A program made the translations under genes and the position numbers. A stretch of DNA of 64,000 nt from Myxococcota bacterium (GTDB lineage: Bacteria; Myxococcota_A; UBA9160; UBA4427): assembly GCA_028823175.1 (NCBI GenBank), contig JAPKBZ010000012.1:1-64000 (forward strand). Reading direction: 5' to 3'. A model generated the notes under the pieces. That model did no database searches and had not been told where the DNA came from. It saw nothing but the letters and a program-made list of their open reading frames with translations. Within the stretch, counting starts at the first letter, position 1; each line of letters starts with the position of its first letter. Shown in pieces: positions 1-8,848 of the stretch.

Positions 1-488
1 AAGGTGTTCGACCCCGCCGATCGACCGAGGCCTCACCGAATTCAGAGGCCTCACCTAATTCAGAGGCCTCACCGAACTCATCGACGAATCGCGCGAGGAT
101 CTTGCACGCTTTCATCTGCATTCCGCCGCCTTTTCGCTTCTTATGGGATCGGCCTTCGGGCGAGCAACTTCCAATGGATCTCCGCCGAGTTCCCACCTTT
201 TTACGGTCTCAACCGACAAGGCTGGGTCCACTCACAGGAGAGCATGCGTCCGTGACCCATACGGTCACAGACACAGGACGGCTTCCGGGTTCCAGAAAAC
301 CCACGCGACTCGCGACCGCAGATCTCCCCTGTGGGGCTCATTGGGCGCCGGGGAAGCGATCGCGATCATCCGGGGTGACGAACAGGAGGCCGCCGCGCGA
401 TTCAGGTCGCGTATAGTAACGGCCCGGCAGGGCAGGAGGCCTCGCCGAAAGTGCAAGAACACCGTTCCCGAGCGCAAGGAGCCATGGG
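1..488. other. Gene-free stretch upstream of the PpiC gene
   Basis: No reading frame here has a recognisable domain, convincing ribosome binding site or coding-like composition. The first 80 bases hold a short tandem repeat, annotated separately. The last part must hold the promoter and the ribosome binding site (AAGGAG at about 475-480) of the downstream isomerase gene. A gene ending left of the window cannot be excluded. Confidence 0.5.
27..80. repeat. Three tandem copies of an 18-bp unit
   Basis: Bases 27-44, 45-62 and 63-80 are head-to-tail copies of GAGGCCTCACCGAATTCA with one or two substitutions each. The array starts mid-repeat near the window edge, so it may extend to the left. No function can be assigned. 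Confidence 0.85.
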
Positions 489-1397
489 GTGAAACAAGAA
501 GAAGCCGGCGAGGGCGACGAGGGTCAGCGCATCCCCTGGCTCCTGGGGCTCGGCGCGGCTTGCGGTCTGCTGATGGCCGCCTACGGAATTCTTGAGCCGC
601 CGAGCGGGGGGCAACACGCGGTGCCCGCCGATGCGGTTGCGGTGGTCAACGGCGAAGTCCTTCGGCGCGATACCTATGAGCGACTTCTGGCGGGGTTCGA
701 GAGCGATTCCCGGAATCCCATCGACGACGAGGTGCGCCTGCACATTCTCGACCGAATGATCGAGGAGGAGTTGCTCGTCCAACGCGCGCTCGCACTCGGC
801 CTAGCCTCAGTCGATCGCCGGGTGCGCGCCGACCTGACCTCGAGCCTGATTGAATCGGTGGTTTCGGGCGCCGAAGAGCGCGATCCCGAGCGCGAGGAAT
901 TGCGCGCCTTCTACACCGAGCAGGAGGCCTTCTTCACCCGACCCGGCCGCTACCGCGTCGACCAAATTCTCTTTCGTATTCCCTACGAAGACGACGGCCA
1001 AAACGCTCTCGAACGAGCGCGAGCTGCCCGGGCGGAACTCCTGGCCGGTACCCCTTTCGAGGAAGTGGCCGAACGCCTCGGCGACGAGGAAATTTCACCG
1101 CTCCCGAACACTCTCCTGCCCGCCATGAAGCTGCGCGAGTACATCGGTCCAACCGCTCTCGGTGCCGTCATGGAACTCGAGACCGGCGAAACGAGTCTGC
1201 CCGTTCGATCGGGCGTCGGCGTTCATTTGCTACGGCTCACCGAATCCCTGCCCTCGATCTCGCCCCCCTTCGATGAAATCGAAGACCAGGTGCGGCGCGA
1301 GTACATTCGTCGGACAGGCGACCGCGCCCTGCGAAGCTACCTCGAGCGATTGCGCGCGGAGAGCGACGTCTCCACCGCGCTCCCCCAGAGCGGTTGA
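489..1397 (+). CDS. Membrane-anchored PpiC-type peptidylprolyl isomerase (parvulin family)
   Basis: A GTG start at 489 follows AAGGAG by 7 nt. Residues about 17-36 form one hydrophobic signal-anchor, so the body should lie in the periplasm. The region around residues 45-110 (VAVVNGEVLRRDTYERLL) resembles the N-terminal chaperone arm of SurA/PpiD proteins. Residues about 150-270 resemble a parvulin domain (YRVDQILFRIP, then GTPFEEVAERLGD, then SGVGVHLLRLTE). The GVGVHLLRL strand is typical of active rotamases. The protein most likely assists folding of exported proteins. The next gene follows after 26 nt, so the two may be co-transcribed. Exact substrates are unknown. Confidence 0.8.
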   Translation: MKQEEAGEGDEGQRIPWLLGLGAACGLLMAAYGILEPPSGGQHAVPADAVAVVNGEVLRRDTYERLLAGFESDSRNPIDDEVRLHILDRMIEEELLVQRALALGLASVDRRVRADLTSSLIESVVSGAEERDPEREELRAFYTEQEAFFTRPGRYRVDQILFRIPYEDDGQNALERARAARAELLAGTPFEEVAERLGDEEISPLPNTLLPAMKLREYIGPTALGAVMELETGETSLPVRSGVGVHLLRLTESLPSISPPFDEIEDQVRREYIRRTGDRALRSYLERLRAESDVSTALPQSG

Positions 1398-1423
1398 GCC
1401 CATCGGCCCAGCGAGAGGAGTTT

Positions 1424-2254
1424 ATGGATCCGAAGGGTCACTCAAAGAGCCATCCGAAGGGCGAAGCCCGGAAGCGCGTCGTCCCCCGACGAGCCGATTA
1501 CGGGGAGGGGATCTACCGTCGCTGCATCGTGCTCAAGGCCGAAGAGCACCATGTCCGCACCGAGTTGGCCGACGATTTTCACCACTTCGCGGTGGCCTTG
1601 AGCCACGATGGCGAGCATGCCAAGCGGCTAAGCGGCGAGGGAATCCGAGTCCCCTGGACTACCTGCCCCGGTGCCCTGCTGCCGCTGCGCCGACTCGAGG
1701 GGGCAAGCCTCGACCTGCCCCTCACCGAACTCGCTCGCTACACCGATGCCTCCGCCCAGTGCACGCACCTCTTCGACCTCGCCTGCCTCGCCTTCGTGCA
1801 TGCCCGGCGGGCCCGTGCTGGCGGGGCCGCGACCCGGCGCTACGACATCACGCTTCCCGATCGAGTTCAAGGAACCACCCGGGCCCGCCTCGAGCGCGAT
1901 GGCCTTGACCTACTGGAATGGAAGATCGAAGGCAATCGAATCGGCGAAGCCTCCCCTCCCAGTTTCGAGGGACTCGAACTCTCGGGCCGACCCTTCCATC
2001 GCTTCATCACCCACGAAGTCGACGACGATCTCGCCGAAGCCGCCTGGGTCCTGCGCAGAGGCGTCTTCATCGGCGGGGGCCGGATTCACGATTTCAAGCG
2101 GGTCGATCGGGGAACCACATTTCAGCCGGTCGTCGGCGCCGCATGCCATACCTTCGGACCCGATCAAGTCGGCCAGGCTCTTCCGATTCACTCGAGCCTA
2201 CGCGACTTCAGCGCCGGGCGTGACAAGATCCTCGAACGGCCCGAAGAGGGCTGA
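1424..2254 (+). CDS. DUF2889 family protein
   Basis: The start at 1424 is chosen because GAGAGGAG sits 3-4 nt before this ATG; an in-frame alternative at 1394 overlaps the preceding gene and lacks such a site. The 276-residue product shows the DUF2889 pattern: an N-terminal RRCIVLKAEEHHVRTELADD, a DDFHHFAVALSHDG segment, a middle CPGALLPLRRLEG and a conserved CTHLFDLACLA. The biochemical role of this family is not established. It lies downstream of a periplasmic foldase gene in the same direction, and its 3' end converges on the next gene with only a few bases between. Confidence 0.75.
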   Translation: MDPKGHSKSHPKGEARKRVVPRRADYGEGIYRRCIVLKAEEHHVRTELADDFHHFAVALSHDGEHAKRLSGEGIRVPWTTCPGALLPLRRLEGASLDLPLTELARYTDASAQCTHLFDLACLAFVHARRARAGGAATRRYDITLPDRVQGTTRARLERDGLDLLEWKIEGNRIGEASPPSFEGLELSGRPFHRFITHEVDDDLAEAAWVLRRGVFIGGGRIHDFKRVDRGTTFQPVVGAACHTFGPDQVGQALPIHSSLRDFSAGRDKILERPEEG

Positions 2255-2259
2255 GCCCC

Positions 2260-2631
2260 TCAGCCCTTGGGTTCGACTGCCAACCGATCGACGACGACCG
2301 GAGTCGAATCCCGATAGCCGCCAAAGGGCCTCGATAGCCGGGCCAGTGCGTAGCGGTCGACGAAACGTTGGCGAATCGAATCGGCCTCATCCGGGTCTTC
2401 GATCACGCTTGCCCGGCCGGTGAACCGATTGCCCCCGATGATCAGGGAAACCTCGGCATCCGCAGCCACGTTCCTGCACCAATGAGTTCCCGAGGCGCTC
2501 CCTGCCAGGTAGATCTTTCCGGGCCCAAGAGCGAACCAGATGGTGACGCTTCGAGGTTCACCGCTGCGACGACCCCGAGCGGTGAGTCGACAATTCCAGA
2601 AGCGCTCGAGAGGGGAGAGATCGGGATCCAT
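2260..2631 (-). CDS. Nitroreductase / deazaflavin (F420)-dependent oxidoreductase-family protein, Ddn-like
   Basis: This is a 123-residue single-domain protein. The motif TARGRRSGEPRSVTIWF (residues about 17-33) is the hallmark TxGRxSGxPR segment of the Ddn/FPOR split-beta-barrel family, which typically binds F420H2 or related flavins. It ends convergently with the DUF2889 gene. A second, more divergent family member lies at 31299-31784. Whether F420 is the real cofactor cannot be read from the sequence alone; PNPOx-like FMN or haem binding are alternatives. Confidence 0.7.
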   Translation of the reverse strand: MDPDLSPLERFWNCRLTARGRRSGEPRSVTIWFALGPGKIYLAGSASGTHWCRNVAADAEVSLIIGGNRFTGRASVIEDPDEADSIRQRFVDRYALARLSRPFGGYRDSTPVVVDRLAVEPKG

Positions 2632-2748
2632 GACCGCGAATCCTAGCTCTTCCGGCTCCGCTATTCCGACCCTTCGCGATCGGGTAGCTTATACAGACCT
2701 AGGGGAAGAGCCTGGCGATCACCGGGAATGAGAAGGAGATAGGGACCT

Positions 2749-3507
2749 ATGTCACTCGAGGGTAGGGTCGCGCTCGTCACCGGCGGCAGCCGCGGCATCG
2801 GAAGGGCGGTTGCCCGAGCACTCGCCGAGGACGGCGCCGATATCGCGGTCCACTACAACCGCGATGAAGAAGCGGCACAAAAAACAGTAGAGGCGGTCAG
2901 CCAATTGGGCCGACGTGCGCTGGCAGTTCGCGCGGCCATCGAGGATCCCGAAGCTCTGGCCGTCCTGGTCGGCAAGGTTCGGGAGGGACTCGGCCCGGTT
3001 GGCATCCTGATCAATAACGCTGGAGTCGCAAGCCGGGGGCGAAGCGTTCTGAAGACCGAAGCCGACGAACTCGAGCGGCTGATGCGCATCCATGCCCTGG
3101 GGCCGCACGAACTCTGCAAGCTCGTGCTCCCCGACATGCGAAAGCAGGAGCGAGGCGACATCGTGATGGTCTCGAGCGTCGCAACGAAATACAATGCCGC
3201 AGGTGGTGCGCCCTATAATATGGGTAAGGCCGCCATGGAATCCCTCGCCCTGACCCTGGCCGCCGAGGAGCGAGGCCACGGGATCCGGGTCAACGTTGTG
3301 GCGCCGGGCCTGGTGGAAACCGAAATGGGCAGCCGACTCATGAAAGCCACCGCAGGGATCGACGACCTTCGTCAACTCGACGCCCAGATGCCCTTTGGAA
3401 GGGTCTGTCAGCCCGAGGACATCGCCGACACGATCCGTCATCTCGTTTCTCCGAGAAGCGCCTATACCACCGGCCAGCGAATCGAAATCGACGGCGGAGG
3501 GCAGTAA
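2749..3507 (+). CDS. Short-chain dehydrogenase/reductase, FabG-like
   Basis: A 252-residue classical SDR. Residues 11-18 give the TGGSRGIG dinucleotide-binding motif, NNAG follows at about residue 90, the catalytic Ser lies in MVSSVATKY, and the YNMGK active site is near residue 160. The C-terminus has the usual YTTGQRIEIDGGGQ. It is preceded by AAGGAG with a slightly long spacer. It ends 5 nt before the histidine kinase start, so it appears co-transcribed with the redox two-component genes. The oxo- or hydroxy-acyl substrate is unknown. Confidence 0.88.
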   Translation: MSLEGRVALVTGGSRGIGRAVARALAEDGADIAVHYNRDEEAAQKTVEAVSQLGRRALAVRAAIEDPEALAVLVGKVREGLGPVGILINNAGVASRGRSVLKTEADELERLMRIHALGPHELCKLVLPDMRKQERGDIVMVSSVATKYNAAGGAPYNMGKAAMESLALTLAAEERGHGIRVNVVAPGLVETEMGSRLMKATAGIDDLRQLDAQMPFGRVCQPEDIADTIRHLVSPRSAYTTGQRIEIDGGGQ

Positions 3508-3512
3508 ATCCC

Positions 3513-4814
3513 GTGTGGAGTGGCATCCGTTCCTTCTTTTCTCCGCCCATGACGGCCGACCCGGCAGAGGTCACGGCCAAGCTGCATTGGGTCGTGCGGC
3601 TGCGCTGGTTGGCCATTACCGCGCAAATCATTTCGATCTTCCCCGCTCTCTATTTCGAAATGATGGATCCGGATTTGCTGCCGACATTCGCCGGGGCGAT
3701 TGGTCTTCTGGTCGTTTGGAATCTGTTGACCTGGCTTGCGCTCCAGCGCGAATGGGAACTCCCACCTCCGCAGATCCTGATCCAGCTCTGCGTCGACATT
3801 GCGGTGCTTTCGACCCTGCTCGCCCTGACCGGGGGTGCGTGGAACCCGACAGTGCCCATTCTCTTCGTCCACTCGGTACTCGGCGCCATGCTCCTGCAAG
3901 GTGGCCGTAGCCTCGCCTTCTTCCTCATCCTTCTACTCAGCGTGATCGTGATTCAATTCAGTGCGCAGATCCCCCCGGCCCTAGAAAATTCCCTGCTCCC
4001 GAGAACCATCCTCTTTCCCGCGCAATTCCTCGTCGCGCTCGTCTTCTGGATCCTGACAGCCTGGCTGTCCCGTACCCTCAGCACTCTCCAGACAGACCTG
4101 TCGACCGCCCGAGAGCGCAAGACCCGCATCGACCGACTTCGCGCCGTGGGCGCCCTGGCCGCCGGGCTCTCTCACGAGTTCGCCACCCCCCTGAACACCG
4201 CCCAATTGCGCCTCGGGCGGTTGGCCCGCACCCAAGGCCTTGAGGACAATGCGGATCTCGTGACGGCCCAGGAGGAACTCAAACGCTGCGGTGAGGTTCT
4301 GCGCCACATGGCGGGCTCCCAGCTCGATCCCGAAAGGCTGAGTCTCGAGATCGCGGACATCGACATGCTGGTCAGCCAGGTCTGCCGGGGCATCCGCAAC
4401 GATCACGACGAGGGCGTCACTATTCGCTACCACACGACGGGCCGTGCCCCCTACCGCGCTCTCATCCCCTCAGTCGCCTTCTCCCAGGGCGTGATCAACC
4501 TGATCGACAATGCGATTCAATCCGGCGGCGACAACTGCACCGTCGACGTCGTGGTCGAGGGAACCCTCGATCATGTCAACCTCTCGGTCGCCGATCGTGG
4601 CGCCGGGTGGCCTGCGATCGTGCGCAACCACCTGGGCGAACCCTTCGTCACCACCAAGCCCGGGGGCGTGGGGTTGGGGCTCTACTATGTCCACAGCCTT
4701 TCGGAGGCCATCGGAGCGACTCTCCTTCTTGAGGACCGGCCCGACGGAGGGGCCATTGCCAAGGTCTCCTTGCCCCGACCGCCAAGGGTCGAATCCCCCG
4801 GTGGAGAGGCGTAA
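3513..4814 (+). CDS. regB: RegB/PrrB/ActS-like redox-sensing membrane histidine kinase
   Basis: A 433-residue protein with several hydrophobic helices over residues about 30-190 and a cytoplasmic kinase. Residues 107-112 read GGAWNP, matching the quinone-interacting GGxxNP box of RegB. The H-box SHEFATPLNT places the phospho-accepting His at 221. Cys259 in LKRCGEVL sits 38 residues later, where RegB has its redox-active cysteine (40 residues after the His in Rhodobacter). N, G1 and G2 boxes follow (NLIDNAIQSGG, VADRGAGWP, GVGLGLYYV). The start is GTG. It is paired with a RegA-like regulator 39 nt downstream. Known relatives report quinone-pool and redox state. Confidence 0.85.
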   Translation: MWSGIRSFFSPPMTADPAEVTAKLHWVVRLRWLAITAQIISIFPALYFEMMDPDLLPTFAGAIGLLVVWNLLTWLALQREWELPPPQILIQLCVDIAVLSTLLALTGGAWNPTVPILFVHSVLGAMLLQGGRSLAFFLILLLSVIVIQFSAQIPPALENSLLPRTILFPAQFLVALVFWILTAWLSRTLSTLQTDLSTARERKTRIDRLRAVGALAAGLSHEFATPLNTAQLRLGRLARTQGLEDNADLVTAQEELKRCGEVLRHMAGSQLDPERLSLEIADIDMLVSQVCRGIRNDHDEGVTIRYHTTGRAPYRALIPSVAFSQGVINLIDNAIQSGGDNCTVDVVVEGTLDHVNLSVADRGAGWPAIVRNHLGEPFVTTKPGGVGLGLYYVHSLSEAIGATLLLEDRPDGGAIAKVSLPRPPRVESPGGEA

Positions 4815-4853
4815 GATAGAGCTTCCACCCACGATGACTGGAGCCGCGAACTT

Positions 4854-5408
4854 TTGGAGACCGAAAAAAATCCCCCGGCCGAGGACAACAGAAGCCTATT
4901 GATCGTCGAAGACGATCAACGCTTTGCCGATACCCTCGCTGCGGAATTCCGGGATCGTGGCTATCGCGTCGAGTGGTTGGAAAGCCTTCGCGCGGTCCAA
5001 GAGCACCCCACGCTCGACTTCCGCTACGCGGTCGTCGACCTTAGAATCCGCCAGGATAGCGGCCTTGATGTGATCTCATGCATCAAAGACCGCGCGCCCG
5101 ATACCGTCATCATCGTACTCACGGGGTACGGAAGTATCGCGACGGCAGTGAAGGCCACCAAACTCGGTGCGACCGCCTACCTGACCAAGCCCGTCGACGC
5201 CGATGAGATCGAGCGGGCCTTGACCGGCGAAGACACCGAGGAAGACATCCCCATCCCGGACGAGTTCCAAAGCCTATACCGGCATGAGCGCGAATATATC
5301 GAGTATGTCCTCGCCGAATGCGAGGGAAATATCAGCCAAGCAGCCCGGCGGCTCGGCCTTCACAGGCAAAGCCTTCAGCGCAAACTCCGAAAATATACGC
5401 CCAACTAA
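4854..5408 (+). CDS. regA: RegA/PrrA/ActR-like response regulator
   Basis: A 184-residue protein of the compact RegA type. Receiver landmarks are the acidic pair in IVEDDQ, phospho-acceptor Asp62 in VVDLRI, Thr90 and Lys112 (LTKPVDADE). A short acidic linker leads to a Fis-type helix-turn-helix at about residues 158-180 (GNISQAARRLGLH then RQSLQRKLRKYTP), which is nearly the RegA consensus. The start must be TTG at 4854, with GGAG 10 nt upstream; no in-frame ATG precedes the receiver domain. It is the presumed partner of the adjacent kinase. Target genes cannot be seen. Confidence 0.85.
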   Translation: METEKNPPAEDNRSLLIVEDDQRFADTLAAEFRDRGYRVEWLESLRAVQEHPTLDFRYAVVDLRIRQDSGLDVISCIKDRAPDTVIIVLTGYGSIATAVKATKLGATAYLTKPVDADEIERALTGEDTEEDIPIPDEFQSLYRHEREYIEYVLAECEGNISQAARRLGLHRQSLQRKLRKYTPN

Positions 5409-5449
5409 GATCGGCCCCATTTCACGAAAGTGCCCGAGAGGAGAAGACC

Positions 5450-6199
5450 ATGAAGCGCTTCGAAGACAAGGTCACCATCGTGACCGGATCCGCTGCCGGG
5501 ATCGGGAAGGCGAGCGCCGAACGAATCGCGAGCGAAGGCGGGCGGGTAGTCTGCACCGACATCCAGACGGAAGCGGTGATGGCCACGGCCAAGGAAATCC
5601 GTGACGCGGGGGGCGAGGCGCTTGCCCTTGCCTGCGACGTCAGCGATCCGAGCGATGTGGCGAAGACCATCGAGGCGACGGTTTCGGAGTACGGCAAGAT
5701 CGACAACCTTTGCAATATCGCGGGCATCCTTCACTTCGACAACACCCTCGACCTGGAACTCGAGAAGTGGAACCGCATCCTCAAGGTCAATCTCACCGGG
5801 ACTTTCCTAATGTGCCAGGCCGCGCTCCCGCACCTACTCGACGGCGGGGGCAGCATCGTCAATATGGCATCGACCGCGGGGCTCGCCGGGCACCCCTGGA
5901 CCGCTGCCTACTCGGCCTCCAAGGGGGGCGTGCTCGCCTTGACCTCGACCCTGGCCGTCGAGTACGGAAAAAAAGGCGTCCGCGCCAATTCCGTCTGCCC
6001 CGGATCGGTGAAGACCGCGATGCACGATCAATTTGTCCTGCCCGAAGGGGCCGACGCCAAATTGCTGGAGCGCATCATGCCTCTGGACACATTTCGGGGC
6101 CCAGAGGTCGTCGCCGCCCTCGTCGCATTCCTGGCTTCGGATGATGCGGCGCATATCAACGGTGAGAAGATTCGAGTCGACGGCGGCACCCTCGCCTGA
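5450..6199 (+). CDS. Short-chain dehydrogenase/reductase
   Basis: The ATG at 5450 is preceded by GAGAGGAGAAG at normal spacing, so the 132-bp in-frame extension back to 5318 is not used; it overlaps the response regulator. The 249-residue product has TGSAAGIG (residues 12-19), an NIAG motif near residue 88, catalytic Ser in NMASTAG, YSASK near residue 155 and the terminal INGEKIRVDGG. NIAG replaces the more usual NNAG, which is common in some SDRs. It starts 41 nt after the RegA-like gene. Substrate unknown. Confidence 0.88.
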   Translation: MKRFEDKVTIVTGSAAGIGKASAERIASEGGRVVCTDIQTEAVMATAKEIRDAGGEALALACDVSDPSDVAKTIEATVSEYGKIDNLCNIAGILHFDNTLDLELEKWNRILKVNLTGTFLMCQAALPHLLDGGGSIVNMASTAGLAGHPWTAAYSASKGGVLALTSTLAVEYGKKGVRANSVCPGSVKTAMHDQFVLPEGADAKLLERIMPLDTFRGPEVVAALVAFLASDDAAHINGEKIRVDGGTLA

Positions 6200-6244
6200 A
6201 GCTGCGTCCCGGCCCCCGGGCGAGTCCGAGCGAAGCGGCCTCGG

Positions 6245-7363
6245 CTAGAAGGTGTAGATCAAGCGATCCTTCTCATCCTGATGACTCTCCGCACTGCCCA
6301 TCAGGCGCAAATGCTCGAGGTGGGCGTAAGTTTCGCTTTCCGCCATTCCCCCCCAACTGCGCTGCTTGAAGAGCCGCTCCATGAAGGCGCGCACCGGGGC
6401 GGGGCCGAGTTCCCGGGCGATGGAACGTACCTGGTCGAGGCGCTCATCGTGATGGTCCTTGATCGCCTCGCACCGGGCGGCGAGATCGCTGAACGGGTGG
6501 CCGTGGGCCGGAAGCACCCGACTGACGTGTTCGATCGCCGCAGCCCGATCCAGGGATTCGAAAAAGGCCTTGAGCGGATCCCGCTCCAGGGTCAGACCGG
6601 AAATATGAGGCGTAATGGTCGGTAGCACGTGGTCGCCCGCCAAGAAGATTTCCTCAGCGGGGTCATGCAGGCAAATATGGTCTTCCGTGTGGCCGGGAGT
6701 ATGCACCACGAAGAATTCGCGGCCCGCCAGCCTGATCACATCGCCACCGAGCACCGGATGCGTGATCGTAGGAAAGCGCATGGCTTTTCCGAGGGTTCGC
6801 ATAAGACGCCAGCGCATCCGCATCTTGAAGGGCGGGCGCGGCTGCTGGCCGCCCCACGGCGTGCGCCCTCCCGAGTAGTCGGGCGAGGCGGGAGTGAAGG
6901 GCTTCCGAGCTCGGGCCCGGTCGGCCTCAGGGCCGGGCTCTCGGCCGGCCTCGGCATCTTCGTGGGCGTGCAAGTCGTTGACCGAGAACTCGGGCTTGCC
7001 GTGTCCGCCCATCCCCAGGCTGAAGCTGCTGTGGGCGATCAGCTTGCCATTGGACTCGGCGAGAACCCGGGAGGCCCCCCCGAAATGATCGGGGTGGGAG
7101 TGGGTGACCACCACCGTATGACAATCCTTAACGGCGAGACCCGCTTGGCGAAGCCGCTGCTTGAGCGCCACGAACGAGCTCCCCGTGGGCAAGCCGGGGT
7201 CGATCAGCGCGGCCCCTTCGCTATCGAGCAAGGCGTAGCAATTCACGTGCCCGAGGCCGGGCATCGAGATCGGCAATTCCATCCGGAGCACATCCTTAGC
7301 GACCTCGGTCACTCCCTCGCGGGCGGTTTCCTGCTCCTCTCTCTTCGGTTTTGCAGATTCCAT
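6245..7363 (-). CDS. Metallo-beta-lactamase-fold hydrolase
   Basis: The 372-residue protein carries the dinuclear metal motif VVTHSHPDHFGGA (HxHxDH), a downstream histidine in VVHTPGHTEDHICLH and the metal-bridging aspartate in FLAGDHVLP. The C-terminal DLAARCEAIKDHHDERLDQV region is typical of LACTB2/SoxH-like MBL proteins acting on esters or thioesters. Residues about 125-165 form a charged insertion rich in Glu and Arg, unlike the core. It is divergent from the SDR at 7532 across a 168-bp gap that must hold both promoters. No ribosome binding site is obvious, so the exact start is uncertain. Confidence 0.82.
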   Translation of the reverse strand: MESAKPKREEQETAREGVTEVAKDVLRMELPISMPGLGHVNCYALLDSEGAALIDPGLPTGSSFVALKQRLRQAGLAVKDCHTVVVTHSHPDHFGGASRVLAESNGKLIAHSSFSLGMGGHGKPEFSVNDLHAHEDAEAGREPGPEADRARARKPFTPASPDYSGGRTPWGGQQPRPPFKMRMRWRLMRTLGKAMRFPTITHPVLGGDVIRLAGREFFVVHTPGHTEDHICLHDPAEEIFLAGDHVLPTITPHISGLTLERDPLKAFFESLDRAAAIEHVSRVLPAHGHPFSDLAARCEAIKDHHDERLDQVRSIARELGPAPVRAFMERLFKQRSWGGMAESETYAHLEHLRLMGSAESHQDEKDRLIYTF

Positions 7364-7531
7364 TTAGGGAGGCTAACGAAATCCGGGCCGAGTGGCTGCC
7401 GCCCGAGAGCCGCTTTTTCAGCCTGTTCAGCGGGCGAAAGATTCGCGAGAATTGGCCGCCGGACGCATCCGCGCCCGGACTCACACGGAGGCCAATGGGG
7501 CCAGCCCCCTGCCGCCTGGAGGATAGGCCCC

Positions 7532-8293
7532 ATGACAGGAATGGTTTCGGGAAAGGTCGCTCTCGTCACGGGGGCGGGCAGCGGCATCGGGCGAAAGTCG
7601 GCAGAACTTCTCGCCCGGGAAGGCGCGCGGCTGCTGGTTTGCGATCAGAACTCCGACGCGGCCGAGGAGACCGCTGAGGGAATAAAGGCGAGCGGAGCCG
7701 AAGCCGAAGCCCTTGAGGTGGACGTCTCCGACGAGGACCAGGTTAGCGCCATGGTCCGTCATTGTGTCAGTCGCCTTGGGCGCCTCGACTGTGCGGTCAA
7801 CAATGCCGGCATCGCGGGCCCTACGGGAACCCTCGAAACCGTCTCCCTGGACGATTGGAGCCGAGTACAGGCCGTCAACCTCACCGGGGTGTTCCTCTGC
7901 ATGAAATACGAAATCGCGGCGATGCTCGAAGCGGGCGGGGGCGCCATCGTCAATATGTCATCGGGGGCGGGTCTGATCGCGACCCCCGGCCTCTCCCCCT
8001 ATAGTGCGAGCAAGCATGGCGTACTCGGCCTCACTCGCACCGCCGCAGTGGAGAACGCACGGCGAGGGATTCGCATCAATGCCATTTGCCCCGGCAGCAT
8101 CGATACCCCGATGCTGCGCAAGGCAATGGAATCCGACCCTGCGACCGCCCGTTTCATCGAGAAGAGCATGCCCATCGGACGCCTCGGGAAGGCCGAAGAA
8201 ATCGCCGAAGCCGTGGCCTGGCTCTGCTCGGACCGGGCCTCTCTGGTCACCGGACAGTCCATGGGCGTCGATGGTGGGTCTGTCGCTCGCTAA
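7532..8293 (+). CDS. Short-chain dehydrogenase/reductase
   Basis: GGAGGATAGG stands just before the ATG at 7532. The 253-residue protein has TGAGSGIG (residues about 13-20), NNAG, a catalytic Ser in NMSSGAG, YSASK and the C-terminal VTGQSMGVDGG, all canonical for classical SDRs. It is the third SDR within 6 kb and, like the others, sits beside a hydrolase or regulator rather than a fatty acid synthesis cluster, which favours catabolism or secondary metabolism. Substrate unknown. Confidence 0.88.
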   Translation: MTGMVSGKVALVTGAGSGIGRKSAELLAREGARLLVCDQNSDAAEETAEGIKASGAEAEALEVDVSDEDQVSAMVRHCVSRLGRLDCAVNNAGIAGPTGTLETVSLDDWSRVQAVNLTGVFLCMKYEIAAMLEAGGGAIVNMSSGAGLIATPGLSPYSASKHGVLGLTRTAAVENARRGIRINAICPGSIDTPMLRKAMESDPATARFIEKSMPIGRLGKAEEIAEAVAWLCSDRASLVTGQSMGVDGGSVAR

Positions 8294-8347
8294 TCCCGCC
8301 CACCTGGGAGCAGGCCCACTCCTAGGACACCCGGCCTCTGACCTGGG

Positions 8348-8812
8348 TTAAGGCGCGTGACTCGAGAAGATCGTCGTGCTGCCGTCTTCCTTGATGGCAA
8401 ACACCGAGTACGGCTCGGGGTTCGGGCCTTCCATGCCGGGTGAGCCAATGGGCATCCGCGGAACCGCCAGGCCCGCGATGTCCGGCCGCTCTCGAAGGAG
8501 CCTCTCAATATCCTCGGCGGGCACATGCCCCTCAACGAAATAGCCCCCGATGATCGCGGTATGGCAGGAAGCCATCCCCGCCGGCACCCCATTCATACGC
8601 TTCACGGGGGTGACATCGGGAACCTCTTTAGAAGCGACCTCGAAGCCGTTCTCTTCGAGGTGTTCGATCCACTTGGAACAGCAGCCACATGTGGGTGTCT
8701 TGTAGACCATCGCCGAAGACTTAGGAGCGGCATCGGAATCCGCCCAACTCATGGATACGATAAGAGGGGTGGCCACGAAGACCAGCCGAATGATTTCAAG
8801 GAGTTTTTTCAT
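8348..8812 (-). CDS. Exported DUF411 metal-binding protein
   Basis: 154 residues with an N-terminal signal peptide (MKKLLEIIRLVFVATPLIVS, then SWA). The DUF411 core begins with VYKTPTCGCCSKW, a CxCC metal-binding motif, continues with GVPAGMASCHTAIIGGYFVEGHVP, and ends with MPIGSPGMEG. DUF411 proteins are commonly linked to copper handling in the periplasm; that is family knowledge, not shown here. It starts 36 nt after the sigma-54 activator gene on the same strand and may be read through from it. Confidence 0.82.
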   Translation of the reverse strand: MKKLLEIIRLVFVATPLIVSMSWADSDAAPKSSAMVYKTPTCGCCSKWIEHLEENGFEVASKEVPDVTPVKRMNGVPAGMASCHTAIIGGYFVEGHVPAEDIERLLRERPDIAGLAVPRMPIGSPGMEGPNPEPYSVFAIKEDGSTTIFSSHAP

Positions 8813-8848
8813 CGATTTTTCCTTTTCTGGGGCCCTACTGCACCCTGC

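Noticed and set aside
6629-7531. N-terminal extension of the SDR at 7532
   Set aside because: It runs antisense through the MBL hydrolase and has no SDR features; a good ribosome site marks ATG 7532.
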